Of a DNA stretch of 22,811 nucleotides, positions 8,564-14,826 are shown piece after piece. A program made the translations under genes and the position numbers. This DNA is from Thermoprotei archaeon (GTDB lineage Archaea > Thermoproteota > Thermoprotei > Thermofilales > Thermofilaceae), in NCBI GenBank assembly GCA_003649495.1, contig QMRZ01000009.1, positions 1 through 22,811 on the forward strand. Direction: 5' to 3'. The notes beneath the pieces are model-generated. The model was given only the letters and a program-made list of their open reading frames with translations, made no database searches and was not told the origin of the DNA. How positions within the stretch are numbered: position 1 is the stretch's first letter; each line of letters opens with the position of its first letter.

Positions 8564-9268
8564 TTACTTGAGCCTGGCGACTACGAAGGCGTGAGCTACG
8601 TCGTAGGGCTCCAGGTGTACTACATCGATTATCTCGAACCCTCGCTCCTCCAGGTGATCGATCTCGCGTTTGTAGGTCTCGGAGGGCTCCTTCGTCACAT
8701 CTATACTCATTGCCTTAATGGCTTGCATGATATAGCCTCCGGGCTTAAGGTAGAACTCCGCATTATCTGCAACTATCTTAGACTGGAATGGCTGTGCGAT
8801 GTCAGCGTATATTACATCTACTTTCTCGGCGACCACGTATGCGTACTTGTGAGGGAAGCGCGCATCCGCCAGTATCGGGACAACGTTCTTCCTGTGTACT
8901 GCTACCTTCTCAACGAATTCCCTCATGACTCTCGGGGCGAACTCAACTCCGTAAAGGATGCCCTGGTCCCCTATAATGTCAGACACGTGGCTGGGAGTCG
9001 TCCCAGCTGCAGCCCCTAGGTATAACACCTTGGAGCCCCTCCTTATCGGCATTTCTTTCAACTCCTTTAGTATGGCCCCCGCCAGCTTGCTTCGATAGGG
9101 GTTCCATACTCTGAGCTCGAGGTCTCCGAACTTCACTAGCTGTTCACCGTAGACCCTGATGCCTGGAGCTAGGTTAGCGGTGGCCAGCCGCTTGGATCCA
9201 TCCTCGAATTCTACCCAGTATACTCCCTCGAATTTTTCATGTGGCTCGTACTTTACCGCAGCCACCAT
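8564..9268 (-). CDS. flpA: Fibrillarin-like rRNA/tRNA 2'-O-methyltransferase
   Basis: The methyltransferase subunit of archaeal C/D box RNPs, acting with NOP5, L7Ae and guide RNAs. Seen: GVYWVEFEDGSKRLATANLA near the N-terminus, WNPYRSKLAGAIL, SAM motif VLYLGAAAGTTPSHVSD, VDVIYADIAQPFQ and the C-terminal PYDVAHAFVVARL. The protein is about 234 residues, normal for archaeal fibrillarin. I chose ATG 9268, because GGTGAT (9278-9273) is a ribosome site 4 nt before it; GTG 9277 and ATG 9274 overlap that site. It follows nop5 by under 50 nt in the classic operon. Confidence 0.95.
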   Translation of the reverse strand: MVAAVKYEPHEKFEGVYWVEFEDGSKRLATANLAPGIRVYGEQLVKFGDLELRVWNPYRSKLAGAILKELKEMPIRRGSKVLYLGAAAGTTPSHVSDIIGDQGILYGVEFAPRVMREFVEKVAVHRKNVVPILADARFPHKYAYVVAEKVDVIYADIAQPFQSKIVADNAEFYLKPGGYIMQAIKAMSIDVTKEPSETYKREIDHLEERGFEIIDVVHLEPYDVAHAFVVARLK

Positions 9269-9316
9269 ATGCATCACCGGCTAGATATCATGTCTCGCCT
9301 TTTCTTCCTTTCCCCC

Positions 9317-10516
9317 TCACCTCCTCCTTCTCCTCCTGCCCCTCCTCCTCCCGGGTGGTGGGCTTGGCCTCTTGGGGGGCTTGGCGTATAGTGTCTTTAT
9401 CTCCTTTATCCTCTGCTCTAGCTGTGCCTTGAGCTCATCAGCCTTGTACTCCCCTGTGAAGGCGTCGATCCTGGCAGCTATAGCTAGCTTGGCAGCTAGC
9501 GCCCTGGCGATCTTACCCCTCTGCCACCTTGGGGATCTGTGTATTGCTGGATACTGGAATATCACGCCGTGCTTCGGGGGCTTGCTGCCAGTCCTCAGCG
9601 CTCTGAACAATGCCTTCTCAGCTCCGAGCACCTGAATAGTGCTTGCGGGCAACGTAGCTAGCTTTGAGAGCCCACCCGCCAGCGCTATGAGCCGCGCGCC
9701 CAGCAGAGGACCGACAAGCCCCCTGACATTAGGAGCAACCTCCATCATTGCCTCATCAATGTACTTCTCAAGCCCCCTCCTCACCTCGTAGAGCTGGAGG
9801 GCTATATCCGAGAGTAGCTTAATAGCATTAAGGTCGAACTCCGCCATGTCAGCGCCCATGCTCGTCTTAGCTGCCTCTACTATCCGCCTAGCAAGCTTCT
9901 CATTTATTCCAAGGCTAACGAGGGCATCAACGCTCATCTTGCTCCTATGCCCTATCTTCGAGACTATCTGTATGTAATCCTCATGTTCATCCACTAGGTC
10001 ATCCATCTCGGGGAAGTGGAGGCTGTACCACTCCCTAATCCTCGAAGCGAAGAGGTTTAACGTCTTATTCACATCGTCGAGGGCTGAGATGGCCTGTGCG
10101 ACGAATAGATCGCGCTTCTCAGCCGCCTTACGCACTTTTCTCCTAGTCAAGTGCAGTGATAGCTCGTAGAGAAGGCGCCTATACTCCTCCTCACTGACAC
10201 CTAGCTTCTCGAGATACTCGAGTAACCTCTCTCTGAACGCCTTAACTACGTCGTTATTCGGCTTCACTATGACCTCTCCTTTAAAGACTTGTGCCAGCGA
10301 CTTGCCTAGGTCGGCATCCTCAACCACTAGCGAGTCTAGCTCAGTTACCTCACCTATGAGGCTGAGGAGGGTCTGGGGGATCCTGCCCTCCTCCAGGCCC
10401 ATTAACTCCTCAGCAGCCCTCTCGGGATCCTCAGGCCACTTCTTGGCCGCGATTATATCCCCCTTCTCATCCAATATTAACAGCGCTGCTGGAGAGCACG
10501 CTAAGTACCCCCTCAC
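9317..10516 (-). CDS. nop5: NOP5 (Nop56/58) C/D box RNP scaffold protein
   Basis: 399 residues: an N-terminal fibrillarin-binding domain (~1-115), a long coiled-coil middle and the Nop domain, whose signature is GAEKALFRALRTGSKPPKHG then YPAIHRSPRWQRGKIARALA. It bridges fibrillarin to L7Ae and the K-turns of guide RNAs. The tail is extremely basic (GRRRGRRRRRR), as in many archaeal NOP5 proteins. The GTG start (10516) lies ~34 nt from a TATA element at 10546-10556, giving a very short leader. It is the first gene of the nop5-flpA operon and diverges from pyrH. Confidence 0.95.
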   Translation of the reverse strand: MRGYLACSPAALLILDEKGDIIAAKKWPEDPERAAEELMGLEEGRIPQTLLSLIGEVTELDSLVVEDADLGKSLAQVFKGEVIVKPNNDVVKAFRERLLEYLEKLGVSEEEYRRLLYELSLHLTRRKVRKAAEKRDLFVAQAISALDDVNKTLNLFASRIREWYSLHFPEMDDLVDEHEDYIQIVSKIGHRSKMSVDALVSLGINEKLARRIVEAAKTSMGADMAEFDLNAIKLLSDIALQLYEVRRGLEKYIDEAMMEVAPNVRGLVGPLLGARLIALAGGLSKLATLPASTIQVLGAEKALFRALRTGSKPPKHGVIFQYPAIHRSPRWQRGKIARALAAKLAIAARIDAFTGEYKADELKAQLEQRIKEIKTLYAKPPKRPSPPPGRRRGRRRRRR

Positions 10517-10545
10517 GCCCCTCCACCACTTACACGTCTACGCGT

Positions 10546-10556
10546 AATTTTTAAGC
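10546..10556. promoter_or_regulatory. Symmetrical bidirectional promoter between nop5 and pyrH
   Basis: AATTTTTAAGC is TATA-like on both strands, and its centre (~10550) is the midpoint between the two start codons (10516 and 10584). Predicted start sites at ~10524 (minus) and ~10576 (plus) give equal ~8-nt leaders. Confidence 0.55.
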
Positions 10557-10583
10557 ATTCCCGGCTGGAGCTATCTAGGGAGC

Positions 10584-11270
10584 ATGGGGCGCTACGCTGT
10601 CCTGAAGCTTGGCGGGCACGTCCTCTTCAAGGGGCTTGAGCTAGACGTGGAGTACGTGAAGAACCTCATGAGCGAGTTGAGGCTCGCTGCGAAGGCCTAT
10701 GATGGCCTAGTGGTCGTGGTAGGAGGAGGGGAGCTAGCGCGCCGTTACGTGGCGTGGGGCAGGCAGCTAAGCCTTAACGACTCCTCGCTGGATGTCGTGG
10801 GGATTAGAGTGGCCAGGGTGAACGCCTCGCTCCTCTGGGCAGCGTATCACGGCGTCGCCCCACCTGAAGTCCCATCCTCGATCAGTGAAGCGGTGACGCT
10901 AGTGCCCTCCTGGAAGGTCGTGTTCATGGGAGGGCTACAGCCAGCCCAGTCTACGACTACTGTGGCAGCGCTGGTTGCTGAGGCTTTAGGCGCTGAGAGA
11001 CTTGTGATAGCTACTGACGTGGATGGGGTATACGATAGCGATCCTAAGCTAAACCCTAGAGCCAGGAAGCTTGACACTGTAACCGTGGCAAAGCTAGAGG
11101 AGATGTTCAGAGGTGGAGTGAGGGCTGGTGGGTACAGGCTATTCGACCCCCTGACGCTCGCGATCATAAAGAGGAGCTGTATAGCGACTCAGGTCGTGTG
11201 CGGACGTCCCCCCTCTAATGTGAGGAGGGCTTTAGCTGGCGAGAGGATAGGCACTCTAGTGGTAGCCTGA
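10584..11270 (+). CDS. pyrH: Uridylate kinase (UMP kinase), archaeal type
   Basis: 228 residues of the amino-acid-kinase fold; phosphorylates UMP to UDP in pyrimidine nucleotide synthesis. Diagnostic segments: VLKLGGHVLF at the N-terminus, VVVVGGGELARRYV, MGGLQPAQSTTTVAALVAE, ATDVDGVYDSDPKLNPRA (the ATP-side loop) and GGYRLFDPLTLAIIKRS. Bacterial PyrH usually has PGQST-like loops elsewhere; the YRLFDP segment is typical of archaeal enzymes. It is divergent from nop5 and followed at once by a tRNA gene. Confidence 0.93.
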   Translation: MGRYAVLKLGGHVLFKGLELDVEYVKNLMSELRLAAKAYDGLVVVVGGGELARRYVAWGRQLSLNDSSLDVVGIRVARVNASLLWAAYHGVAPPEVPSSISEAVTLVPSWKVVFMGGLQPAQSTTTVAALVAEALGAERLVIATDVDGVYDSDPKLNPRARKLDTVTVAKLEEMFRGGVRAGGYRLFDPLTLAIIKRSCIATQVVCGRPPSNVRRALAGERIGTLVVA

Positions 11271-11273
11271 GAA

Positions 11274-11284
11274 AAAGCTTATGA
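11274..11284 (+). promoter_or_regulatory. Promoter of tRNA-Gly(CCC)
   Basis: AAAAGCTTATG, centred near 11281, lies about 26-29 nt before the tRNA 5' end (11310), immediately after the pyrH stop. Confidence 0.45.
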
Positions 11285-11309
11285 AAGATCGGGCTGCCAA
11301 TCTAACTTG

Positions 11310-11386
11310 GCGGCCGTAGCCTAGCCCGGTATGGCGCCGGCCCCCCGCGCCGGAGGACCCGGGTTCGAATCCCGGCGGCCGCACCA
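11310..11386 (+). tRNA. tRNA-Gly(CCC), CCA encoded, with C33
   Basis: Acceptor GCGGCCG (11310-11316) pairs with CGGCCGC (11376-11382), followed by A73 and encoded CCA. D-stem GCC/GGC, G26, anticodon stem CCGGC/GCCGG (11337-11341, 11349-11353), T-arm CCGGG-TTCGAAT-CCCGG. The 7-nt loop is CCCCCGC, giving anticodon CCC (11344-11346), G37 and C33. Position 33 is U in nearly all elongator tRNAs. No register shift restores U33 with an intact stem. Confidence 0.93.
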
Positions 11387-11431
11387 TCAATCTCCTCTTT
11401 CCTGCGGCTGTGATGGCCCGGCGGCCGCACC
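11371..11431. repeat. 15-bp direct repeat of the tRNA-Gly 3' end
   Basis: CCCGGCGGCCGCACC occurs at 11371-11385 (the tRNA T-arm/acceptor 3' end) and again perfectly at 11417-11431, 46 nt apart. The second copy has no tRNA around it. This resembles an attachment-site scar left by integration/excision at a tRNA, or a partial tRNA duplication. Confidence 0.75.
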
Positions 11432-11468
11432 GTTTAAGAGCCCCCAGCTCATCCGGCATGGTAGGGTG
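11432..11468 (+). promoter_or_regulatory. TATA box and ribosome site of archease
   Basis: GTTTAAG (11432-11438) begins right after the tRNA-end repeat, predicting a transcript start near 11462. AGGGTG (11463-11468) is 5 nt before ATG 11474. Confidence 0.5.
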
Positions 11469-11473
11469 TGAGT

Positions 11474-11908
11474 ATGGGAGGAGGATTTAGACACTTGCCT
11501 CATACGGCGGATGTCTTAATAGAGGCTTGGGGGGATACCCTGGAGGAAGCCTTCGAGTACGCGGCGCTGGGAGTATTTGAGGTGATGACGGACACATCAC
11601 GTGTGGAGGCGAGAGAGGAGAGGAGGATAAAGGCTGAAGGTCATGACCTGGAAGCGCTCCTTTACGACTGGATAGAGCAGCTACTCTACTACTTCGATGC
11701 TGAGCAGCTGTTATTCTCGAAATTCAGGGTTGAGCGTATAACCCCTATGGCCTCCGGTAGCTACACGCTGGTAGCGAGTGCCTGGGGAGAGCCTTACGAT
11801 CCCTCTAGGCACGAGTCCAGGACATTAGTAAAGGCGATGACCTATCACATGATGGAGATAAGGCGTGTGGACAATAAGGTAAGGCTCAGGTTTGTGGTAG
11901 ACATCTGA
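11474..11908 (+). CDS. Archease, RtcB-activating protein
   Basis: About 144 residues, normal for archease. It has FRHLPHTADVLIEAWG at the N-terminus (the HTADV metal-site motif), ALLYDWIEQLLYYFDAE, the C-terminal block VKAMTYHMMEIRR and the final RFVVDI. Archease promotes guanylation and multiple turnover of RtcB RNA ligase in tRNA-exon joining. rtcB lies 0.5 kb away on the same strand, separated only by an opposing small HTH gene. ATG 11474 is chosen over in-frame GTG 11468, because AGGGTG sits 5 nt before the ATG and overlaps the GTG. Confidence 0.93.
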   Translation: MGGGFRHLPHTADVLIEAWGDTLEEAFEYAALGVFEVMTDTSRVEAREERRIKAEGHDLEALLYDWIEQLLYYFDAEQLLFSKFRVERITPMASGSYTLVASAWGEPYDPSRHESRTLVKAMTYHMMEIRRVDNKVRLRFVVDI

Positions 11909-11909
11909 G

Positions 11910-12305
11910 TTAGGGGATGATCCTCAGCTCCTCCATCAGGAGGTGTGGCACTGCGCGCCTCCCCCGCCTCTCTAAGGTCACCAGGTTGTGGTGAGCTAGG
12001 AACTTGAGGTCTGCGTAAACATTGGGCGGAGACCTGTTGAGCGCCCTCGCGATCTCGCTCACGCACAGCCCCTCACTGCTCTTGAGCAAATCTATAAGCT
12101 TGCTCATCTTTGGGGACAGCAGCCTCCTAGCTAAGCTAAGGGGTACTTCCTCCTCAACAACGTACGAGTACTCACCCTCCTCCTCGTAGGCCATGTAGGC
12201 TACTAAGAGATCAGGCAGGATCTCCTCATCCTTGAGAGTCTCGGCTAAGCCTATCCTCTCGAGTAGCTCCTCGGGAGTCACCTTCCTCCTGAGCACAGCT
12301 CTCAA
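11910..12305 (-). CDS. Small winged-HTH transcriptional regulator between archease and rtcB
   Basis: 131 residues. The C-terminal ~65 (MSKLIDLLKSSEGLCVSEIA, ALNRSPPNVYADLKFLAHHN, LVTLERRG) form an ArsR/MarR-like winged helix; the N-terminal ~60 are acidic and not recognised. The TTG start at 12305 has a good ribosome site, GGTGAT (minus, 12316-12311), 5 nt upstream. However, a TATA-like stretch (12318-12328) would put a leaderless start at GTG 12296 instead. It is wedged between archease and rtcB and shares the AT-rich 117-bp region before rtcB, so control of the RNA-ligase genes is plausible but unproven. Confidence 0.72.
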   Translation of the reverse strand: MRAVLRRKVTPEELLERIGLAETLKDEEILPDLLVAYMAYEEEGEYSYVVEEEVPLSLARRLLSPKMSKLIDLLKSSEGLCVSEIARALNRSPPNVYADLKFLAHHNLVTLERRGRRAVPHLLMEELRIIP

Positions 12306-12317
12306 TTTATATCACCC

Positions 12318-12390
12318 TTTTTATATTACCTTATGAAACGTGATTCTCATATGATCTAAGATATGGCAAATCTATAAAATTTCTTATTTA
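12318..12390. promoter_or_regulatory. AT-rich divergent promoter region of the wHTH gene and rtcB
   Basis: CTATAAAAT (12372-12380) is TATA-like on both strands and would start rtcB transcription near 12401. TTATATTA (12321-12328) may serve the minus-strand gene. TCATATGA (12347-12354) is a perfect palindrome between them and a possible operator core. Confidence 0.45.
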
Positions 12391-12422
12391 GCCTCCCTCC
12401 ATTTAGAGACCGGTGCTAGGAC

Positions 12423-13868
12423 ATGGTGTCCCTGAAGAAGATTAGTGATGTAATATGGGAGATACCCCAGAGCTACAGGAGGGGCATGAGAGTCCCCGCC
12501 AGGATATTCGCTGACGAATATCTCCTACAGAAGATGAAGTCCGACAGGACGCTGGAGCAGGCGGCTAACGTCGCGATGCTCCCCGGCATTTACAAGTACT
12601 CAATCGTGTTGCCAGACGGCCACCAAGGCTATGGATTCCCCATAGGTGGTGTGGCAGCCTTCGACGCCGAGGAGGGGGTGCTGAGCCCCGGCGGGGTGGG
12701 CTACGACATAAACTGTGGAGTGAGGATACTCAGGACTAACCTGAGGGTGGAGGACGTAAGGCCTCACTTGAGGGAGCTTGCTGAGATGCTGTTCAGGTAC
12801 GTGCCAGCAGGCCTGGGCTCTAGGGGTAGGATAAGCGTCACTAGGAGCGAGCTGGACAGGGTGCTAGCCGAGGGCGTCGAGTGGGCCGTGGAGAGAGGGT
12901 ATGGGTGGAGTGAAGATCCAGACTACATAGAGGAGAGGGGCTCGATGGAGGGTGCTGATCCCTCGAAGGTTTCGGACAGGGCTAAGGACAGGGGCAGGGG
13001 GCAGCTAGGCTCCCTCGGTAGCGGGAACCACTTCCTAGAAATTCAGGTGGTTGACAAGATCTATGACCCGCGGCTTGCTAAGGAGCTAGGGATCACCGAA
13101 GTCGGGCAGGTTACCGTGATGATCCACACGGGTTCTAGGGGCCTAGGGCACCAGGTGTGCAGCGATTACCTAAGGATAATGGAGAGGGCGGCTAGGAGGT
13201 ATAACATGCCCCTGCCGGACAGGGAGCTCGTCTCCGTGCCAGCCGGGAGTAGGGAGGCCGAGGACTACTTTGCAGCTATGAAGGCCGCAGCTAACTTCGC
13301 CTGGACTAACAGGCAGCTAATAACTCACTGGGTCAGGGAAGTATTCTCGAGGGTCTTCAAGAGATCTGCTGACGACTTGGGCATGCATATAATATACGAT
13401 GTGGCTCACAACATAGCCAAGCTCGAGGAGCACATCGTTGATGGGGGCAGGAGGAGGGTATATGTTCACAGGAAGGGTGCTACGCGGGCCTTCCCGCCAG
13501 GCCACCCCCTAATACCGAAGAAGTACCAGGCGATAGGGCAGCCAGTGCTCATCCCAGGCTCAATGGGCACTGCCTCGTACATACTCGTAGGGACTCAGAA
13601 GGCCATGGAGATAACTTTTGGCTCAGCGCCTCACGGTGCTGGGAGGTTCATGAGCAGGCAGGCGGCTAAGAGGGAATACAGGGGGAGCGAGGTCAAAAGC
13701 ATGCTTGAGCGCCGCGGCATAATAGTACGCGCGGCGAGCATGGCAGTAGTGGCTGAGGAGGCACCCGGCGCCTACAAGGACGTGGACCGCGTAGCTGAGG
13801 TAGCCGACAGGGTTGGGATGGCTAAGAGGGTTGTGCGCCTCGTGCCGATATCGGTGGTGAAGGGCTAG
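12423..13868 (+). CDS. rtcB: RtcB tRNA-splicing / RNA-repair ligase
   Basis: Joins 2',3'-cyclic phosphate (or 3'-phosphate) and 5'-OH RNA ends using GTP and Mn2+; in archaea it seals tRNA exons. 481 residues with all catalytic residues by my count: DINCGVR (C98), GSGNHFLE (H203), HTGSRGLGHQ (H235), DVAHNI (H329) and SAPHGAGR (H404, the number of the guanylated His in the Pyrococcus enzyme). No intein interrupts it, unlike some archaeal homologues. A substrate is in the same window: the intron-containing tRNA-Val at 14550. Its last 4 bases overlap the convergent S7 gene. Confidence 0.97.
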   Translation: MVSLKKISDVIWEIPQSYRRGMRVPARIFADEYLLQKMKSDRTLEQAANVAMLPGIYKYSIVLPDGHQGYGFPIGGVAAFDAEEGVLSPGGVGYDINCGVRILRTNLRVEDVRPHLRELAEMLFRYVPAGLGSRGRISVTRSELDRVLAEGVEWAVERGYGWSEDPDYIEERGSMEGADPSKVSDRAKDRGRGQLGSLGSGNHFLEIQVVDKIYDPRLAKELGITEVGQVTVMIHTGSRGLGHQVCSDYLRIMERAARRYNMPLPDRELVSVPAGSREAEDYFAAMKAAANFAWTNRQLITHWVREVFSRVFKRSADDLGMHIIYDVAHNIAKLEEHIVDGGRRRVYVHRKGATRAFPPGHPLIPKKYQAIGQPVLIPGSMGTASYILVGTQKAMEITFGSAPHGAGRFMSRQAAKREYRGSEVKSMLERRGIIVRAASMAVVAEEAPGAYKDVDRVAEVADRVGMAKRVVRLVPISVVKG

Positions 13869-14461
13869 CGCGCCGCGTAGGCTATTCTCTCTATCTCCTC
13901 CTTCTTTCTTAGGGCGTAACTTGAGGGATCTCCGTAGGCGGCCGCTATTATCTCGTCCGCGAGGCACTCCTCTATAGGCTTAGGGTTGTTAAACGCTGCC
14001 AGCCTAGCTCCTTCACTAATGAACCTGAGTGCTAAGTCCACCCTCCTCTGTGGAGATACGTCTACCGAGATGTGGTAAAGGATGCCGCCGTACACTACGC
14101 GCGTAGTCTCCTCCCTCGGCGATGCGTTCTCAATAGCCCACACGAGTACCTGTACAGGGTTCTGCCCAGTCTTCAGCTCTACTAACTCTAATGCGCGCTT
14201 AACTATGCTCGTAGCCAGGAACTTCTTACCGGCATTCCTTCCAGGCCTCATCATCTGGTTAATGAGTCGCTCAACAATCGGGACCTTAGCCTTAAGGAAT
14301 CTCCTCTTCTCATGCCTACCCTCGGTGTGGGGCACGAGCACCGGCTTCAAACATATGTATGGCTCTAAGCTCCTATCCCTAACCTTCACCTCACTTATAT
14401 CCCACTTGCCGAAGAGTAGCACCTTCTTGCCGTCAAGCGTCTTGAGCTCTGCTTCAGACAT
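13865..14461 (-). CDS. rps7: 30S ribosomal protein S7 (uS7)
   Basis: About 198 residues with archaeal S7 hallmarks: KVPIVERLINQMMRPGRNAG, FLATSIVKRALELVELKTGQ, NPVQVLVWAIENASPREET, and the tail KKEEIERIAYAAR. It binds the 3' major domain of 16S rRNA and nucleates head assembly. I set the start at ATG 14461: the TATA box TTTATATA (minus, 14493-14486) is ~28 nt before it, as expected for a leaderless mRNA, whereas the in-frame GTG at 14479 is only ~10 nt from that box and cannot be transcribed from it. It is away from the usual S12-S7-EF1A string. Confidence 0.95.
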   Translation of the reverse strand: MSEAELKTLDGKKVLLFGKWDISEVKVRDRSLEPYICLKPVLVPHTEGRHEKRRFLKAKVPIVERLINQMMRPGRNAGKKFLATSIVKRALELVELKTGQNPVQVLVWAIENASPREETTRVVYGGILYHISVDVSPQRRVDLALRFISEGARLAAFNNPKPIEECLADEIIAAAYGDPSSYALRKKEEIERIAYAAR

Positions 14462-14485
14462 ATCAGGGGGGACGACCACATACAG

Positions 14486-14527
14486 TATATAAATCTTACA
14501 GCAGTGACCCCCCAGAAAGCCTTAAAA
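14486..14527. promoter_or_regulatory. Back-to-back promoters of S7 and tRNA-Val
   Basis: Minus-strand TTTATATA (14493-14486) serves S7. Plus-strand TTAAAA (14522-14527, centre 14524.5) lies 25-26 nt before the tRNA-Val 5' end at 14550. Confidence 0.6.
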
Positions 14528-14549
14528 TTCCCGGCTCCTGAGATTTCAG

Positions 14550-14642
14550 GGGCCCGTGGTCTAGCGGCTAGGACGCCCGCCTCACGGGCCGTGAGGCTGG
14601 GATCGCGGGAGGTCCCGGGTTCAAATCCCGGCGGGCCCACCA
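14550..14642 (+). tRNA. tRNA-Val(CAC) with a 17-nt intron, CCA encoded
   Basis: Acceptor GGGCCCG (14550-14556) pairs with CGGGCCC (14632-14638), then A73 and CCA. D-arm GTCT/GGAC, G26, anticodon stem CCCGC (14576-14580) with GCGGG (14605-14609), T-arm CCGGG-TTCAAAT-CCCGG. Between the stem halves are 24 nt. Removing 14587-14603 leaves the 7-nt loop CTCACGC: U33, anticodon CAC (14583-14585), G37. The GGGCCCGUGGUCUAGC start is typical of archaeal tRNA-Val. Confidence 0.93.
14587..14603 (+). other. tRNA intron with a canonical bulge-helix-bulge
   Basis: A 17-nt intron at position 37/38. Four exon bases CUCA (14581-14584) pair with intron UGGG (14598-14601). The 5' bulge is CGG, cut after its second base; the 3' bulge is AUC, cut after its second base; GCC/GGC closes a GUGA tetraloop. 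This is the strict BHB cut by archaeal splicing endonuclease and sealed by RtcB. Confidence 0.88.
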
Positions 14643-14736
14643 TCTTCTGGCGGATTCAAGAAGTGATCAGCCGTGTCACCATTCTTCACAGCTCGTACTC
14701 GCTCTCCCTCATCATCTAGCGGTGGAGGTGGCAAGA

Positions 14737-14744
14737 TATAAAAA
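14737..14744 (+). promoter_or_regulatory. TATA box of the candidate C/D sRNA
   Basis: TATAAAAA, centre 14740.5, followed 26 nt later by the candidate box C at 14765-14771. No protein start is nearby on this strand. Confidence 0.6.
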
Positions 14745-14764
14745 GGCTTACTGATACATGGTCA

Positions 14765-14816
14765 CGGATGAAGAGCCTGACCTGCACTGAGGAGTGAGGA
14801 GATGCACCTCCACTGA
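14765..14816 (+). ncRNA. Candidate C/D box guide sRNA (1)
   Basis: Box C-like CGGATGA (14765-14771; core GATGA kept), D' CTGA (14787-14790), 3-nt spacer, C' GTGAGGA (14794-14800), a 12-nt guide and D CTGA (14813-14816). The D guide (14801-14812) is complementary over 9 nt to GAGGUGCAU, which I recall as part of a conserved archaeal 16S stretch (universal-primer site near E. coli 1040-1050). Boxes C and C' deviate and no terminal stem is seen, so this is weaker than the one at 21145. A TATA box at the right distance supports an independent transcript. Confidence 0.55.
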
Positions 14817-14826
14817 CTCCCTCCCC

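Noticed and set aside
8540..8575. Inverted repeat GCTCA...TTGAGC at the flpA 3' end as a terminator
   Set aside because: Imperfect, mostly inside the coding end, with no T-run on the flpA strand.
11256..11459. Minus-strand ORF with RPPGFEPGSS
   Set aside because: This peptide is the antisense translation of the tRNA-Gly T-arm, a common false ORF.
14576..14590. Reading the third tRNA as tRNA-Glu(CTC) using the local GCCCG-CCTCA-CGGGC hairpin
   Set aside because: That leaves a 5-nt loop and no partner for the true stem; the CAC reading with a strict BHB intron explains every base and the Val-like acceptor/D-arm.
14395..14643. Minus-strand ORF with GPPGFEPGTS
   Set aside because: Antisense translation of tRNA-Val, running into the S7 promoter.
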